A stretch of DNA of 44,524 nt from an uncultured Eubacterium sp. Its GTDB lineage: Bacteria > Bacillota > Clostridia > Lachnospirales > Lachnospiraceae. Numbering within the stretch: position 1 is the stretch's first letter; every line of letters begins with the position of its first letter. This document shows positions 43,678 to 44,524 of this stretch, one piece after another. The stretch spans positions 1-44,524 of the forward strand of contig CAJOMD010000007.1 in assembly GCA_905235555.1 (NCBI GenBank), in the 5' to 3' direction. Both the position numbers and the translations under genes were made by a program. Below the pieces are notes generated by a model. That model saw nothing but the letters and a program-made list of their open reading frames with translations, searched no databases and had not been told where the DNA came from.

Positions 43678-44524
43678 GAAACTTATCTTTAAGAAATATT
43701 GCAAGAGCTACAGGCGGCGAGTACTTTGGTCCGGAAGAAATGTTAGACCAAGTAGTGGCCGGCGTAGACAAAGACAGTAGAGAAATTAAACAAGACTATC
43801 TATACATTCCTTTTGTGGGAACTAGAGTAGATGGTCATGATTTCATTGTAAACGTTTTTGAAAAAGGTGCGCTTTGTACTTTGTCGGAGAAAAAGTTAGA
43901 TATTACTGAGCCTTATATTTTGGTAGAGAACTGTGGACAGGCGCTTAAAGATATTGCTGAGTTTTACCGCGAGCAGTTAGACTGTCAAATTATTGGAATT
44001 ACTGGTAGTGTTGGAAAGACTAGTACAAAAGAGATTATTGCATCAGTCCTATCTGAAAAGTTTAAAGTGCTTAAAACTGAAGGTAACTTTAATAACGAGA
44101 TTGGAATGCCACTCACTCTTTTAAAGATTCGCGATGAACATGAGATTGCTGTTATTGAGATGGGGATTAGTTTCTTTGACGAGATGAGAAGACTTTCAAA
44201 AGTTTCTAAACCTGATGTTTGTGTAATTACAAATATTGGAACATGCCACTTAGAAAACTTAAATGATAGAGATGGCGTTTTGAAAGCTAAGACTGAAATG
44301 TTTGAAAATGCTAAGCCAAACTGCCTAACAGTTCTAAATGGCGATGATGATAAACTTGCAACCATAGAAGAAGTAAAAGGTAGAGCCCCTGTGTTTTATG
44401 GTTTGGAATCAAATCGCGATATCACAGCTTCTAATATTGAACCAGACGGAATGAAGGGCACATACTGCACTATAAAGTATAACGATTTTGAGTTTGACAC
44501 CTATATTCCAATCCCTGGTCTTCA
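43674..44524 (+). CDS. murF: UDP-N-acetylmuramoyl-tripeptide--D-Ala-D-Ala ligase, N-terminal part (runs off window)
   Basis: Adds the D-Ala-D-Ala made by Ddl to UDP-MurNAc-tripeptide. About 283 codons are visible before the window ends. They include the N-terminal substrate domain (DSREIKQDYLYIPFVGTRVDGHDF), the P-loop GITGSVGKTSTKE, GNFNNEIGMPLTLL, EMGISFFDEM and NIGTCHLENL, all typical of MurF. The start codon overlaps the ddl stop. The C-terminal domain lies outside the window. Confidence 0.94.
   Translation, partial: MRNLSLRNIARATGGEYFGPEEMLDQVVAGVDKDSREIKQDYLYIPFVGTRVDGHDFIVNVFEKGALCTLSEKKLDITEPYILVENCGQALKDIAEFYREQLDCQIIGITGSVGKTSTKEIIASVLSEKFKVLKTEGNFNNEIGMPLTLLKIRDEHEIAVIEMGISFFDEMRRLSKVSKPDVCVITNIGTCHLENLNDRDGVLKAKTEMFENAKPNCLTVLNGDDDKLATIEEVKGRAPVFYGLESNRDITASNIEPDGMKGTYCTIKYNDFEFDTYIPIPGL

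Overview
The window is a compact stretch of a low-GC Gram-positive chromosome, most likely a Clostridia member of the Lachnospiraceae type. This is inferred from AT-rich DNA, strong AGGAGG ribosome binding sites, a CIRCE/HrcA-type groESL control site, the NifU-like plus GGGtGRT gene pair, an OxlT-type transporter, and surface proteins with Lys/Tyr-rich Fn3-like domains. I see no insertion sequence, prophage, rRNA or CRISPR array. It is mainly a housekeeping region with several unusual intergenic elements.

Layout. 1-7.3 kb: recJ (3' part), apt, a bifunctional (p)ppGpp synthetase/hydrolase, a metallo-beta-lactamase hydrolase, hisS and aspS, tightly spaced as one operon ending at a bidirectional terminator. 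7.3-10.2 kb: a small XRE regulator divergent from glyA; glyA converges on aroC through a shared terminator. 10.4-13.2 kb: a secreted Fn3-like protein, tgt (apparently leaderless) and yajC. 13.2-20.1 kb: a five-gene branched-chain amino acid and serine operon, leuB-ilvD-ilvB-serC-serA, with a clear promoter and terminator. 20.1-22.6 kb: a secreted nuclease lipoprotein converging on argH. 22.7-27.6 kb: a dihydrouridine synthase, an OxlT-like transporter, a tRNA-Thr(CGU) lying between protein genes, an unknown membrane protein, an unknown lipoprotein and asd. 27.7-29.5 kb: the NifU-like/GGGtGRT pair. 29.6-31.9 kb: two cell-envelope genes, an LCP ligase and a 3D-domain wall enzyme; the latter is preceded by a WalR-type box and a consensus promoter. 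32.0-35.4 kb: glnS, a YtxH-like protein and an OGG1-type glycosylase. 35.4-37.4 kb: CIRCE-groES-groEL. 37.4-37.9 kb: five 64-bp tandem hairpin units and a palindrome centred on a promoter -10 box. 37.9-40.5 kb: a large secreted beta-helix protein. 40.6-44.5 kb: recG, ddl and the start of murF.

Themes. Translation genes (hisS, aspS, glnS, tgt, dus, tRNA-Thr), the stringent-response enzyme and Ser/Gly, branched-chain, Asp-family, Arg and chorismate biosynthesis share the segment. The envelope genes (LCP, 3D, ddl, murF, three Fn3-like proteins) form a second theme. The least explained signals are three hairpins at gene ends that share a loop of about 19 nt while their stems differ, the 64-bp hairpin array after groEL, the promoter-centred palindrome before the beta-helix gene, and the NifU-like/GGGtGRT module, whose function is unknown.
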